Source: Flavobacteriaceae bacterium
Lineage (GTDB): Bacteria; Bacteroidota; Bacteroidia; Flavobacteriales; Flavobacteriaceae
NCBI GenBank assembly: GCA_018402205.1
Contig: JAGYIX010000005.1
Span: 1-55,201, forward strand
Direction: 5' to 3'
Length of the DNA: 55,201 nt
Position 1 is the first letter of the stretch. Every line of letters begins with the position of its first letter. A model generated the notes under the pieces. The model worked only from the letters and a program-made list of their open reading frames with translations, ran no database searches and was not told where the DNA came from. The translations under genes were made by a program, and so were the position numbers. Positions 35,268 through 45,224 of this stretch are shown here, one piece after another.

Positions 35268-38200
35268 AGCGCTAGCGCTTCCAGAACGTTTTTATGGCGG
35301 ATTTTAAATTCGGCGACCTTTTCGACATACTTCTCTACCTGCGCTTTGGCGCTATCTAATCGCTCGTATTCTTGATCCGAAAGCGGCATAGTACGTGCCC
35401 GAGACAGCTTAAGCAAATCGCTCAACAGTGAATGCGGAGTGATTTTGTCGCTCTGCCACGCACCCACTTGGCGGTCAACAGGCCTATCTCGACCGGCTAG
35501 CAAAAGCTGAGCGAGCTCGTCTTGAAGACTGCTACTTTGATTCTCAGCAGCCTGTTTTTTAGCCGCTGCCTCTAAGGTTGCAAGGCCGTTGTAGGCATCG
35601 CTAAAATTGCGCACTAGGCTATCTAAACGCTTTTGATACTGATACAGGGCTGCCTCAATAGAAGGGTCAATCGCAAATCGCGGATCATCTATCACCGAAA
35701 TAGAGCTGCTCACCGTGCTGCCCTTGTAGGTACTCTCGGCTGTATATTCACCTGCTAGAACCGCAATGCCCCTTGATTCATCACTTACCCAGGCACCGGG
35801 CAATCGGTGCATCTGCTCATCGAGTTTCCAGTGCACATAGTTGAGCCCGGGCTTGAGCCCTTTGGTGACAAGGTGCTGAATTTCTCTTCCCGAGTCGTCT
35901 TTAATGCGCACCGAAATACTGTCACCCTCGGTTGGCACATCGCTGATGAACACCGGAATTTCTGCGCGCTGAAACGCCCTATTCTCCCCTTCGAAGGTGG
36001 TGTGAAAGCCCGTCCATATGTTTCCGGGCGGATTGATAAATAACCCCTTTACCTGAACCACCTCATTCATCGGTAACGCGGCAATGGGCTCTGCTAACTC
36101 TCCCTTGGCAATGGCTCTTAAACTCTGAAGGTCGTCAAGCACCCAAATGGCCCTTCCAAAGGTGCCGACCACCAGTGCCGACTCAGGCTCTTGGATCACT
36201 AAATCTCTGGTAGACACACTCGGGAAACCGTTCTTAAAGGCCACCCAATGCGTTCCGCCATCGCGACTGATGTAAAGCCCATGCTCAGTTCCCAAGAACT
36301 GTAGATCGGCAACCACTGGGTCTTGAATAAACGAAAGCGTATAGCCTGTAACAGTCTTACCTACTAGCACATTCTGCCAGGTCTTTCCGTAATCTGTGGT
36401 TTTAAACAGATAAGGCGCATAATCGCCCTTTCGGTAGTTGTTCACTACGGCCCAGGCGGTTGAGGCCTCATGAGCTGAGGGGTGAACGCGGGCGATCCAG
36501 GCCCCTAGGGGCAAACCTTTTATAGCAGATGTAAGGTTTTTCCAACGCTTTCCGCCGTCGCGGGTGAGGTGCAGCTGTCCGTCATCGGTTGCTGCCCAGA
36601 TAAGCTGCTTGTCTAGGCGACTTGGAGCAATGGCCAGCAAGCTGTTGTAGTTCTCGGCCCCAGAAAGGTCTAAGGTGAGGCCACCGTAGTCGCGCTGCTG
36701 TTGCTCGGGGTTGTTGGTCGATAGATCGGGCGAAATGATGGTCCAAGAGGCGCCGCGGTCTTCTGACTTGTGCACATACTGCGAACCGTAATACAGGGCG
36801 TCTGCATTAAACGGATCTTTCGCAAAGGCCGCATTCCAATTGAAACGCAGCTTGGCGCTCATATCTGGTGCAGGGGGTTGAATGCTTTGGTAATAGCCTG
36901 TCAGCTTGTCGTAGCGGTAGAGGTCTCCGTTCTGGGAGGTGCCGTAACCAAAGCGCGGATTCTCTAGGTCTGGAGCTATGTAAAATCCATCGCCTCCTAC
37001 CAGGTATTGCCAGTAGAGGGTTCGAATGCCTCCTCGTTTCCAGGTGTAGGCCGGGCCTGACCAGTTACCGTTGTCTTGCATTCCACCGTACACATTGAAA
37101 GGGCGCTCGTGATCGACGGCGATCTGGTAAAATTGGGCGACCGGAATGGTCTCCGGAAAATACCAACTATGCCCGTGATCGTAAGTGATTCCGAGGCCTC
37201 CGTCGCCCCCAATAATAAAGTGCTTGGGGTCGTTTTCATCGATCCACATGGCGTGAAAATCGGCGTGTATACCCTTAGTTTCGTCGGCCGGAATCATCGG
37301 AGTTTCGTCAAAACTCAGCCCCCCATCGTAAGACACCGAGAGCGGCTGATAAATATTGTAGAGTCGGTCGGGATCAGCCGAGTCTACCGCCAAATCTTGA
37401 AAATAGAAGGGTCTGTTATTGGTGAACTTAGGGTTGTCGTTGATTAATTGCCACGATTCGCCTGCATCTTCACTGCGGTAAAGCGCATTTTCTTGGCCTC
37501 TACCTTGGCGTACATGCGGTTCGGGTTAGAGGGCGCCAAGGCAATCCCAATGCGTCCGAGCTCACCCTCAGGCAAGCCAGATTCGGGTCCCAGTTTTCTC
37601 CAGTTAGACCCGCCGTCATCGGTTACAAATAAACCTGAACCCGGGCCTCCAGAGACAAATGAATATGGGGTGCGACGATGGTCGTACAGCGCCACATAAA
37701 GTCGCCGGGGGTTCTGTGGATGCATGAGCATATCGGCCACCCCAGAGGTCTCGTTGGTGAACAGTATACGCTCAAAGTGCATGCCCCCGTCTGTCGTCTT
37801 GAAAAGCCCTCTCTCAGTGTTGGGCGTAAACGGATCGCCGTGAGCCCCAATGTAAACGGTATTTGGATTACTCGGATCGATCAGAATGCGGTGTATCGAT
37901 TTAGTCGCATCAAGGCCTAGGTGCTTCCATGATTTTCCGCCGTCTTCGCTTTTGAATAGCCCCATGCCCAAATTGACCGAGTTGCGCGGATTTCCCTCAC
38001 CAGTTCCGATCCAGATCACCTCTGGATTGTCGCGCTGAATGGCAATAGCCCCTATGTTTTGGGTGGGTTGATCGTCAAAAATGGGCGTCCATGCTGATCC
38101 GCCGTTGGTCGACTTCCACACGCCTCCTGAGGCAGCTCCCACCACTATAATCTTAGGGTCGCTAGCAGCGACAGCAATGGCCGTGATGCGACCACTCATA

Positions 38201-38313
38201 TTGGCGGGCCCTACATTGCGAATATTTAGGTTTTCAAGCAGACCTAGGTCTAGCTCTTGCCCAAAGGCGATTGCGGGTAAAAGCAGTAGCAGCGCGTAGA
38301 ATTTTCTAATCAT
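35264..38313 (-). pseudogene. BNR/sortilin-like repeat protein split by a single-base frameshift
   Basis: Two frames cover one gene. The N-terminal frame (38313 to 37444, 289 residues) has a signal peptide and repeats such as GGVWKSTNGGSAW and GLFKSEDGGKSW, each an Asp-box. At about 37492-37494 one base is missing. Restoring it changes the tail to EAKENALYRSEDAGESW and joins the second frame (709 residues, down to 35264), which has more Asp-boxes (KSEDRGASW, LTRDGGKRW, ISRDGGTHW). The full protein of about 1015 residues is a secreted VPS10/sortilin-like beta-propeller common in Bacteroidota, with unknown substrate. Whether it is a true pseudogene or a consensus error is open. Confidence 0.87.
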
Positions 38314-38318
38314 GAGCC

Positions 38319-38353
38319 CAAATTTTAACCCCTACAATGTAAGTGAAAATTTG
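38319..38353. promoter_or_regulatory. Inverted repeat in a divergent promoter region
   Basis: CAAATTTT (38319-38326) and AAAATTTG (38346-38353) form a perfect 8-bp inverted repeat with a 19-nt spacer between two divergent genes. Each arm, read outward, resembles the Bacteroidota -7 box TAnnTTTG, so it may be a pair of back-to-back promoters or an operator. Confidence 0.35.
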
Positions 38354-38382
38354 TTTCTTTAGCCCAGATCAATACCTGCAAC

Positions 38383-40068
38383 ATGAACGCATCTCTTAAA
38401 CGCGCACCCCTGATTGGCCTTTTATTAGTAGCCTTGAGCAGCTTCACTGCACTGAATGCTCAAGCCGCTGAACTCCATGAATTTTTTGAACGATGGAGAG
38501 CATTTGAATCTCCTCAAACCACTGACGGCAGCTACGACTACTCCGAAGAGGCCTTTGAAAAGCGCTGGCCGGCATACCAGGCTTTGCGCGATGAGCTCGC
38601 TGGCATCAATACGACTTCATGGCCCATCAACGCTAGGGTCGACTATATGCTTATTTGGGCAGAGATGAACGGATACGCCTTTAACCAGCATGTGCTAAAG
38701 CCCTGGCAGCGCGATCCGGCCTTTTACAAGGTACTGTGGACCGACCAAAGCGATGTTCCGGCCCACGAGGGCCCCACCAACCACGCCGTGATTGAATGGT
38801 GGCAATACGCCAAGCCCCTATCGCCCATAGACCGCGCTGATCTGCGCTCAAAACTTCAATATATTCCGGCCTTTTACGCCCAGGCCAAAGGCAATCTGAC
38901 CGGAAATGCCCGCGAACTATGGGTAGCCGGCATTAGAGACATCAAAACCCAGCTTAACGACCTCCAGCAGCTGGCCCAAGAGCCCGAGCTGAAGACTGAC
39001 CGAAAGACGCAGAAGGCGATTGAAACGGCCATTACAGCCACTCAAGATCTGGCCAATTGGTTAGAGGCCCAATCTGATTCAAAGACAGGCCCCTCGGGAA
39101 TCGGCAAAGACTATTATTCGTGGTATCAGCGACATGTTCACTTGGTGCCTTTGAACTGGGAAGACGAGGTAATGCTCTTGAAGCGAGAACTGGCAAGAGC
39201 CTGGTCGTCGTTGGCGCTAGAAGAGCACAAAAACCGCTACCTCGCGCCTCTAAACGCGGCCGACTCAGAGGCCGCCTATCAGTCCCTGGCAACTCATGCT
39301 GCAGATGAACTCGTCGAGTTCTTAGCGCGCCAAGAAATCGTCAGCGTTAAAGACTATTTTAGACCGGCGCTTGAACCCCATCTAGGGCGCTACATACCCT
39401 CAGATCGTCGCAACTTTTTTTGGATCACCGCTCACCTTGATCCCAAACCGCTATACTCGCATTTTTACCATTGGTTTGAACTCGCACGCATGCAGTACGA
39501 GCCGCACCAAAACCCCATTAGAAGGGGAGCATTACTGTACAATATCTTTGATTCGCGCAATGAAGGAATGGCCACGGCCGTTGAAGAATTCTTCATGCAG
39601 GCCGGGCTCTACGAGAACAATCCAAGGGCCCGAGAAATCGTCTACATCTTAATCGCTCAACGCGCCGCACGAGGGCTGGGCTCTTTGTACGCCCACGCAA
39701 ACGAGCTGAGCATGGAAGAGGCAGGAACCATTCACGCCGACTATACGCCAAGGGGCTGGATGAAAACCGAAAAAGAACTCTTACTCTTTGAGCAACACCT
39801 TTATATGCGGCAGCCCGGATACGGCACCAGCTATATTACCGGAAAGTACCTCATGGAGCACACCCTTATGAATTACTCCAAGGCACTAGAGGGCTCAACA
39901 AGCAGCCCAAATGTGTTGAAATCTTATTTCGACGGAATGAATGCGATTGGAAATATACCGGTGTCTCTTGGTCAATGGGAGCTCACAGGCACTTCAACGC
40001 TGATCGAAGAGATCCTAAGCAGCTATGTGCCCATTGAAGAGTTGATGCTCGCCCAGAAGACAAACTAA
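38383..40068 (+). CDS. DUF885-like secreted protein
   Basis: A 561-residue protein with a signal peptide ending near LNAQA. It is mostly helical and reads like the Bacteroidota members of the DUF885 family, with FDSRNEGMATAVEEFFMQAG, ARGLGSLYAHANELSMEEAG and QPGYGTSYITGKYLME late in the chain. The zinc-peptidase-like HE...GHH site of classical DUF885 is not visible; only HFYHWFELARM stands in that region. Function is unknown, perhaps a non-peptidase relative. It is followed by a strong bidirectional terminator. Confidence 0.7.
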   Translation: MNASLKRAPLIGLLLVALSSFTALNAQAAELHEFFERWRAFESPQTTDGSYDYSEEAFEKRWPAYQALRDELAGINTTSWPINARVDYMLIWAEMNGYAFNQHVLKPWQRDPAFYKVLWTDQSDVPAHEGPTNHAVIEWWQYAKPLSPIDRADLRSKLQYIPAFYAQAKGNLTGNARELWVAGIRDIKTQLNDLQQLAQEPELKTDRKTQKAIETAITATQDLANWLEAQSDSKTGPSGIGKDYYSWYQRHVHLVPLNWEDEVMLLKRELARAWSSLALEEHKNRYLAPLNAADSEAAYQSLATHAADELVEFLARQEIVSVKDYFRPALEPHLGRYIPSDRRNFFWITAHLDPKPLYSHFYHWFELARMQYEPHQNPIRRGALLYNIFDSRNEGMATAVEEFFMQAGLYENNPRAREIVYILIAQRAARGLGSLYAHANELSMEEAGTIHADYTPRGWMKTEKELLLFEQHLYMRQPGYGTSYITGKYLMEHTLMNYSKALEGSTSSPNVLKSYFDGMNAIGNIPVSLGQWELTGTSTLIEEILSSYVPIEELMLAQKTN

Positions 40069-40069
40069 A

Positions 40070-40094
40070 AAGGGCCTCCACTATGGAGGCCCCT
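40070..40094. terminator. Bidirectional terminator between convergent genes
   Basis: GGGCCTCC (40072-40079) and GGAGGCCC (40085-40092) form a perfect 8-bp GC-rich stem with a 5-nt loop. A-rich sequence precedes it and a short CTTCC follows. It serves the DUF885-like gene and possibly the convergent DUF1080 gene. Confidence 0.85.
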
Positions 40095-40122
40095 TCCTAC
40101 TTAAACAAATGGTCGTGTTAGG

Positions 40123-41079
40123 CTAGTCTTTTGGCACCGAAATGGTGAGGTTTCTGTACTCGATGGGGCCGTGATCTCCTTGAAGCAGAATCGGACCGGG
40201 CTCTCCCTCTTTGGAGTCTAGAGCTCCTCCTGTAATGCCCGGGATCAACGCATCAGTAATCACCGACTTGCCATTTAATACCACTGTGACACGTCTGCCG
40301 ACTAGGGTAATGTCATAGGTTTGCCACTCTTCGGCGGGTTTAGCCGCATTCTCGTTGGGGGTTAAAAAGCCGTACACCCCACCGATGTAATGCGAGTTCG
40401 GAACGCGCCCATAGTTGTCTTCGACTTGAACCTCGTAACGTCCGCGCAAGTAAATTCCTGAATTAGATCCTTTAGGGTACTTAAATTCGAGATGCAACTT
40501 AAAATCGTCGTACTTCTCGGTGGTCATGAGGTTTACCCCTGAGGCCGGATTAGTCAACACCCCGTCTACCGCTTTCCATTGATTGTCTCGATCGGTGGTT
40601 TGAGGCTGCCATCCGTCTAGGTTTTTTCCGTTGAAAAGTGGCTCGGGCTTGCTCCATTTTTTAGGGGCCTCACGCTCTAGTGATGGAGCACGAACTCCCG
40701 TAAAGGTTACGGCCTGACCTGTATTGGTGATGATGTTTCCCGATAGACGATCACCGTCTCGGGTACCACTCAAATGCATGTATTGATTGCCACTCCACTG
40801 CGGTGGAATGCTGAAATTAAAACTATTATCGCTTTCAAAGACCTCAGCAATTGGACGCGCAGAACCAGAAAAACTCACGTAGCGTCCGATGAGCGTCTTA
40901 GTGCCAGAGAACTCTACCTCTAGCCAAGAGGGCAAGGTAGTTTCTCCGTACTGTATCTCCAGATCCCAAGATCCGATGAGCGCAGACTTAGACTGCGCAT
41001 TTGTGGTCAAAGGCAGAAGCATTAAAACGGCGCAAAAACCAACTAAGGTGCTGCGTAAAATAGGATTTAGAGTATGCAT
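40123..41079 (-). CDS. DUF1080 (3-keto-disaccharide hydrolase-like) secreted protein
   Basis: A 318-residue protein with a signal peptide ending near NAQS. Residues about 30-135 are an unassigned beta-rich domain. The second half is a concanavalin-like DUF1080 domain: LFNGKNLDGWQPQ, LHLEFKYPKGSNSGIYLRG, YGRVPNSHYIGGVYGF, NEWQTYDITLVGRR-like AEEWQTYDITLVGRRVTV and GPILLQGDHGPIEYRNL. Family members include 3-keto-glycoside hydrolases acting on oxidised disaccharides. The sugar target here is not known. It is divergent from the FAD oxidoreductase gene. Confidence 0.9.
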   Translation of the reverse strand: MHTLNPILRSTLVGFCAVLMLLPLTTNAQSKSALIGSWDLEIQYGETTLPSWLEVEFSGTKTLIGRYVSFSGSARPIAEVFESDNSFNFSIPPQWSGNQYMHLSGTRDGDRLSGNIITNTGQAVTFTGVRAPSLEREAPKKWSKPEPLFNGKNLDGWQPQTTDRDNQWKAVDGVLTNPASGVNLMTTEKYDDFKLHLEFKYPKGSNSGIYLRGRYEVQVEDNYGRVPNSHYIGGVYGFLTPNENAAKPAEEWQTYDITLVGRRVTVVLNGKSVITDALIPGITGGALDSKEGEPGPILLQGDHGPIEYRNLTISVPKD

Positions 41080-41189
41080 AGGTAAGTGAATTAAAAAACG
41101 AGAAGAATATAGTCAAATTAAGCTTCCGAAGCACTTTGTTATAGGGCCATTCGGCCAAATACGCTAGATTTAAGGCAAGTTTTAACGGT

Positions 41190-42308
41190 ATGCTGAGTTA
41201 TTGGGAAAAATCAGCCCTGCTATCTTACGAATTCGTGGTTATAGGCGGAGGAATCGTCGGCTGTTTTGCCGCACTCTCGTATCGAGCCAAACACCCGAGC
41301 GCCCGAATCGCCCTTATTGAACGAGGTATTTTACCCAGCGGAGCCAGTACCAAAAATGCCGGATTTGCCTGCTTCGGGTCGATCTCTGAACTGCAAGATG
41401 ACCTTAACGATTTCACGTTAGACGAGCTGGTGGCACTGACCGAAAAACGCTTTATGGGCATCAACCATATGCGCAGCACCCTTGGCGATAAGGCTATTGG
41501 GTACGAGCATTCAAAAGGGTACGAGCTCAGTTTCAATAGCGTTGATCCCGAGCAACTCTCTTTTTTTAATGAGGCCCTAAAACCCATTTTCAAGGGCGAA
41601 CCGTTCAGCGATTGCACAGGCGACTTAAGCCATTTTGGTTTTGGTTCTTCGGTAAAAGGGCTGATCGCCCATGCCTATGAAGGCAGTATACATACGGGGA
41701 AAATGATCAGCGCTCTGTATCAACTTCTGGGCGAACAAGGCGTTCGCTGTTTCACCGGATGCACCCTAAAACAGTTCGAAGAAAAAGGCGCTGAGGTCAT
41801 CCTTGAGGTGCACTCTAGTCAACAGCAGCTTAGCCTCAGTGCAAAAAAGGTTGCTTTCTGCACCAATGCCTTTAGCCAAGATCTGCTGCCAGATCTCAAA
41901 ATCGTTCCTGGGCGTGGTTTAGTGCTGATCACCAAAGAAATTGAAGACTTAAACCTGAGCGGCTGCTTTCACTACAACAGCGGGTACAACTACTTTAGAC
42001 CCATTGATAAGCGTATTATGCTGGGAGGGGCGAGGCATCTAGATAAGGCTGGCGAGCAAACCGCTGAATTTGGTATCAACGAGCGCCTTAAAACCTCACT
42101 TGTAGCGGATCTTAGCGCGCTTATCTTGCCTAATAAACCGGTCGAGGTAGATTACTTCTGGTCTGGGATTATGGCCTTCGGCGCCAACAAACACCCTATA
42201 CTCAAGCGGGTATCTGAGCGCATAGCTGTAGCTGCCAGACTTGGAGGAATGGGCGTGGCCGTTGGTCCACTTCTAGGCAAAGAGGTGGCTGAGCTCTTGG
42301 AATCTTAG
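41190..42308 (+). CDS. FAD-dependent oxidoreductase (DAO family)
   Basis: A 372-residue enzyme with an N-terminal dinucleotide motif FVVIGGGIVGCFAALSY (15-31), then LIERGILPSGASTKNAGFA. A typical D-amino-acid-oxidase-like end follows (FWSGIMAFGANKHPILKRV, RLGGMGVAVGPLLGKEVAEL). It likely oxidises an amine or amino acid, but the substrate is open. It has no signal peptide, so it is cytoplasmic. It is the last gene before the inositol operon, 71 nt away and on the same strand, and could share or precede its promoter. Confidence 0.88.
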   Translation: MLSYWEKSALLSYEFVVIGGGIVGCFAALSYRAKHPSARIALIERGILPSGASTKNAGFACFGSISELQDDLNDFTLDELVALTEKRFMGINHMRSTLGDKAIGYEHSKGYELSFNSVDPEQLSFFNEALKPIFKGEPFSDCTGDLSHFGFGSSVKGLIAHAYEGSIHTGKMISALYQLLGEQGVRCFTGCTLKQFEEKGAEVILEVHSSQQQLSLSAKKVAFCTNAFSQDLLPDLKIVPGRGLVLITKEIEDLNLSGCFHYNSGYNYFRPIDKRIMLGGARHLDKAGEQTAEFGINERLKTSLVADLSALILPNKPVEVDYFWSGIMAFGANKHPILKRVSERIAVAARLGGMGVAVGPLLGKEVAELLES

Positions 42309-42379
42309 TTGGCTTTTTAGAGAAGACAGCTATTATTTCTATTTTAAGGTGCTGTAGTGTATTCGCTACTCTTTAAAGC

Positions 42380-43321
42380 ATGACCGTTTCGCCACATCAA
42401 TTATTTGATAAATGTTATCAATCGTTTGCTATTGCTGCGGTAAATGTATTTACCATGGAGCAAATAATTGCTCTATTCCAAGCTGCTTCCATCTCCCAAG
42501 CCCCTTTTATAGTTCAACTCACACCTGCTGCTAGAGACTATGCTGATTCCCAAATGCTACTAGCGATGATTTCAGCGGCAGCTGAGCGCTACCCAGATAC
42601 GATATATGCAGTGCATTTAGACCATGGAGTAGAATCGCATATTGTAGATGCATTGGAATCCGGAGGATACCATTCGGTAATGATTGATGCCTCACATGAT
42701 CCGTTTGAAAAAAACATTATACGTACCAAAAATATTGTGCAGCGTGCAGTACCAAAAGGAGTTTTTGTAGAGGCTGAGCTTGGCGTGCTTAGCGGCATAG
42801 AAGACGATCTGTCTATTGAAGACCACGAAGCCAAATTCACTGATCCCCAACAAGCATTTGAGTTTGTTCAGAAAACTGGTTGTAACAGTTTAGCAGTTGC
42901 TGTAGGCACAAGTCATGGGGCATATAAATTTTCTGGAAAGCAGCGCTTGAGATTAGATTTGCTTAAAGCTATCCAAAAGCTATTACCTAATTATCCTTTG
43001 GTTTTGCACGGCGGATCGGCAGTGGACACCGCTGAAATTAAGCGCATTAATCAGTATGGGGGGCAATTAGGAAACGATGCTTCTGGAGTACCCGAGTCTG
43101 ATATACGCGAGGCAATTTCATTGGGAATTTGCAAAATTAATATTGCTACAGACCTGAGAATACTCTGGACACGCACGCACAGACAATTTTTCTACACTCA
43201 ACCCGATCAATTCGATCCAACCATTCCTGGTAAGTCTTATATAGAGGCTTACAAAAACTTCATGATAAAAAAATTTGAGCTCTTTAATGCACATCAAAAA
43301 GCTTCACTGTTCTTTAATTAA
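42380..43321 (+). CDS. iolJ: Class II aldolase, IolJ-like
   Basis: A 313-residue enzyme of the fructose-bisphosphate aldolase class II family. Zinc ligands are visible in YAVHLDHGVE, GTSHGAYKFSGKQR and LVLHGGSAVD, and NIATDLR is conserved near the end. In this operon its expected substrate is 2-deoxy-5-keto-gluconate 6-phosphate, split to dihydroxyacetone phosphate and malonate semialdehyde. The substrate is inferred from context because the family also covers glycolytic and tagatose aldolases. It is the first gene of the inositol operon. Confidence 0.88.
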   Translation: MTVSPHQLFDKCYQSFAIAAVNVFTMEQIIALFQAASISQAPFIVQLTPAARDYADSQMLLAMISAAAERYPDTIYAVHLDHGVESHIVDALESGGYHSVMIDASHDPFEKNIIRTKNIVQRAVPKGVFVEAELGVLSGIEDDLSIEDHEAKFTDPQQAFEFVQKTGCNSLAVAVGTSHGAYKFSGKQRLRLDLLKAIQKLLPNYPLVLHGGSAVDTAEIKRINQYGGQLGNDASGVPESDIREAISLGICKINIATDLRILWTRTHRQFFYTQPDQFDPTIPGKSYIEAYKNFMIKKFELFNAHQKASLFFN

Positions 43322-43331
43322 TAAGCCTTGC

Positions 43332-44213
43332 ATGTATTCATCTAAACTCTGTATTAAACCGAAATCTGACCAACTTTATTATCAAAGGGTTACCACCGAG
43401 TCTGCACAATGGAGCTACCTTAATTTTGAAGCTCGGCTAATGAAAAAAGATGAGGTGTGGGAACATGAAACCGGCGACTGCGAGATGGTCATTGTTCTTC
43501 TCTCTGGGAATTTCGAAGTACACAGTAATCACGGAACTTTTTCTACCATAAATGGCCGAAAAGACGTTTTTAGCGGCATTGCACATACCCTATATTTTCC
43601 TGTAAATTCTAGCTTTAGCCTTCGAGCTACAAGCAATCTGCTAGATATTGCTTATGGGTGGTGTGAAGCAGACGATTTTTTTCCAGCAAAGTTTGTCAGA
43701 CCTGAAGAAACCCCAGTGGTTCTTTTTGGCGGAGACAATGCTTCAAGACAATTCAATGATTTAGTGCCACCAGGGTTTGGTTGCAGTCGCATAGTAGCAA
43801 GAGAGGTGTACACCCCCTCAGGAAACTGGAGTTCTTTTCCTGCTCACAAGCACGACGAACGAAGAGTTTCTGAAGACGGCGTTCTACTTGAGCCTATTCA
43901 AGAAGAAACCTATTTCTATAAATTTCAAAAGCAAGAAGCCTACGCGCTGCAACAGGTTTATACTAAAGATGGCAGCCTTGACGAAATTGTTCGGCCTAGA
44001 CATAATGATGTAGTGCTCATACCCAAAGGATATCATCCTGTAGTTGCCGAACATGGGTTTCATTGCTATTATTTAAATTTTTTAGCCGGAACAGACCAAA
44101 GTCTCGCAAACAGCACTGACCCTGATCATGATTGGATTTATAATTCTTGGACCACTATTGACCCTAGATTACCTTTGGTAACCGCTGAAATGAATAAATC
44201 CGAACGGATATGA
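43332..44213 (+). CDS. iolB: 5-deoxy-glucuronate isomerase
   Basis: A 293-residue protein from the ATG at 43332; a longer reading would overlap iolJ. It has the double cupin of IolB, with WEHETGDCEMVIVLLSGNFE, VAREVYTPSGNWSSFPAHKH and DERRVSEDGVLLEPIQEETY, and a late GYHPVVAEHGFHCYYLNFLAG. These include the His residues of the metal site. It isomerises 5-deoxy-glucuronate to 2-deoxy-5-keto-gluconate. It overlaps iolC by 4 nt. Confidence 0.95.
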   Translation: MYSSKLCIKPKSDQLYYQRVTTESAQWSYLNFEARLMKKDEVWEHETGDCEMVIVLLSGNFEVHSNHGTFSTINGRKDVFSGIAHTLYFPVNSSFSLRATSNLLDIAYGWCEADDFFPAKFVRPEETPVVLFGGDNASRQFNDLVPPGFGCSRIVAREVYTPSGNWSSFPAHKHDERRVSEDGVLLEPIQEETYFYKFQKQEAYALQQVYTKDGSLDEIVRPRHNDVVLIPKGYHPVVAEHGFHCYYLNFLAGTDQSLANSTDPDHDWIYNSWTTIDPRLPLVTAEMNKSERI

Positions 44214-45220
44214 AGCGCCATCCTGAAGTATTAACCATTGGAAGGTCTTCTATTGATCTTTATTCTCAAAATATAGGGGCTCCTTTTGAAGCTATTAAAG
44301 GGTTTGATGCATTCGTAGGAGGTTCTCCACTTAATATTGCGGTTGGCTGTGCCCGTTTGGGGGTTTCAACGAGTCTACTTACTGCTATTGGGCCAGATAA
44401 AGTAGGTGATTTCATAATGAGCTTTCTAACTAATGAGGGGGTAGACACTAGTTTAATTTCAACAAAAGCGAATACACGCAGTAGCGCGGTTGTTTTGGGA
44501 ATTGAACCTCCTGATCGCTTTCCGTTGGTGTACTACAGAGATAATGCAGCCGACAGCCAAATAGATATAGATGATGTTCATAAAGCTGGTGTGGAACGCT
44601 ACAAAATCGTTTTAATCAATGGAACTGCACTAAATAAAGAGCCTAGTAGAAGTGCAAGTTTCTTGGCCGCTGAGCTCGCAATGAACGGTGGAGTTAGAAC
44701 TTTATTAGATTTAGACTTTAGAGCGGATCAATGGCATGATTATAGAGCGTTTGGCATCACCATTCGCAGTCTATTGCCAAAAATAGAAATCGCTATTGGA
44801 ACAGAAGAAGAGGTGCTTGCTGCTACCCTTAAAGACACTGCGGCTGTTTCTATTGCTCATCAACAAATTTCATCCCCAACCATTAAGGGAGACCTAAACC
44901 AATCCATTCAGGAATTATTAAAATTAGGTCCCAAAATGCTCATTGTAAAAAAGGGAGCTAGAGGAGTAACCATTTACCAACAAAGCTCAACGCCCATTGA
45001 GGTTCCTGGTTTTCCTGTAGAAATACTAAACACCCTTGGGGCTGGTGACGCCTTTGCTAGCGGTTTTATTTATGGTCTTCTTCAAGAGTGGGATCTCTAC
45101 AAATCGTGCCGAATGGGAAATGCAAGCGGCGCACAAGTGGTTCTTCAAAAAGGCTGTGCCAATTTCATGCCAACCCTAGAAGAATCGATAGATTTTATAA
45201 CTAAAAATGGAGGGTATTAA
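44210..45220 (+). CDS. iolC: 5-dehydro-2-deoxygluconokinase
   Basis: A 336-residue PfkB-family kinase. Motifs are AFVGGSPLNIAVGCARLG near the start and LNTLGAGDAFASGFIYGL, which holds the catalytic Asp. IolC phosphorylates 2-deoxy-5-keto-gluconate ahead of aldol cleavage. Its ATG overlaps the iolB stop, and a GGAGGG stretch at its end (about 45210) serves as the ribosome-binding site for the next gene. It has only the kinase domain, unlike fused IolC forms with an aldolase-like domain. Confidence 0.95.
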   Translation: MKRHPEVLTIGRSSIDLYSQNIGAPFEAIKGFDAFVGGSPLNIAVGCARLGVSTSLLTAIGPDKVGDFIMSFLTNEGVDTSLISTKANTRSSAVVLGIEPPDRFPLVYYRDNAADSQIDIDDVHKAGVERYKIVLINGTALNKEPSRSASFLAAELAMNGGVRTLLDLDFRADQWHDYRAFGITIRSLLPKIEIAIGTEEEVLAATLKDTAAVSIAHQQISSPTIKGDLNQSIQELLKLGPKMLIVKKGARGVTIYQQSSTPIEVPGFPVEILNTLGAGDAFASGFIYGLLQEWDLYKSCRMGNASGAQVVLQKGCANFMPTLEESIDFITKNGGY

Positions 45221-45224
45221 CCGT

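Noticed and set aside
42309-42379. A regulator-binding site for the inositol operon
   Set aside because: The 71-nt gap is AT-rich but shows no clear inverted or direct repeat and no convincing -33/-7 pair.
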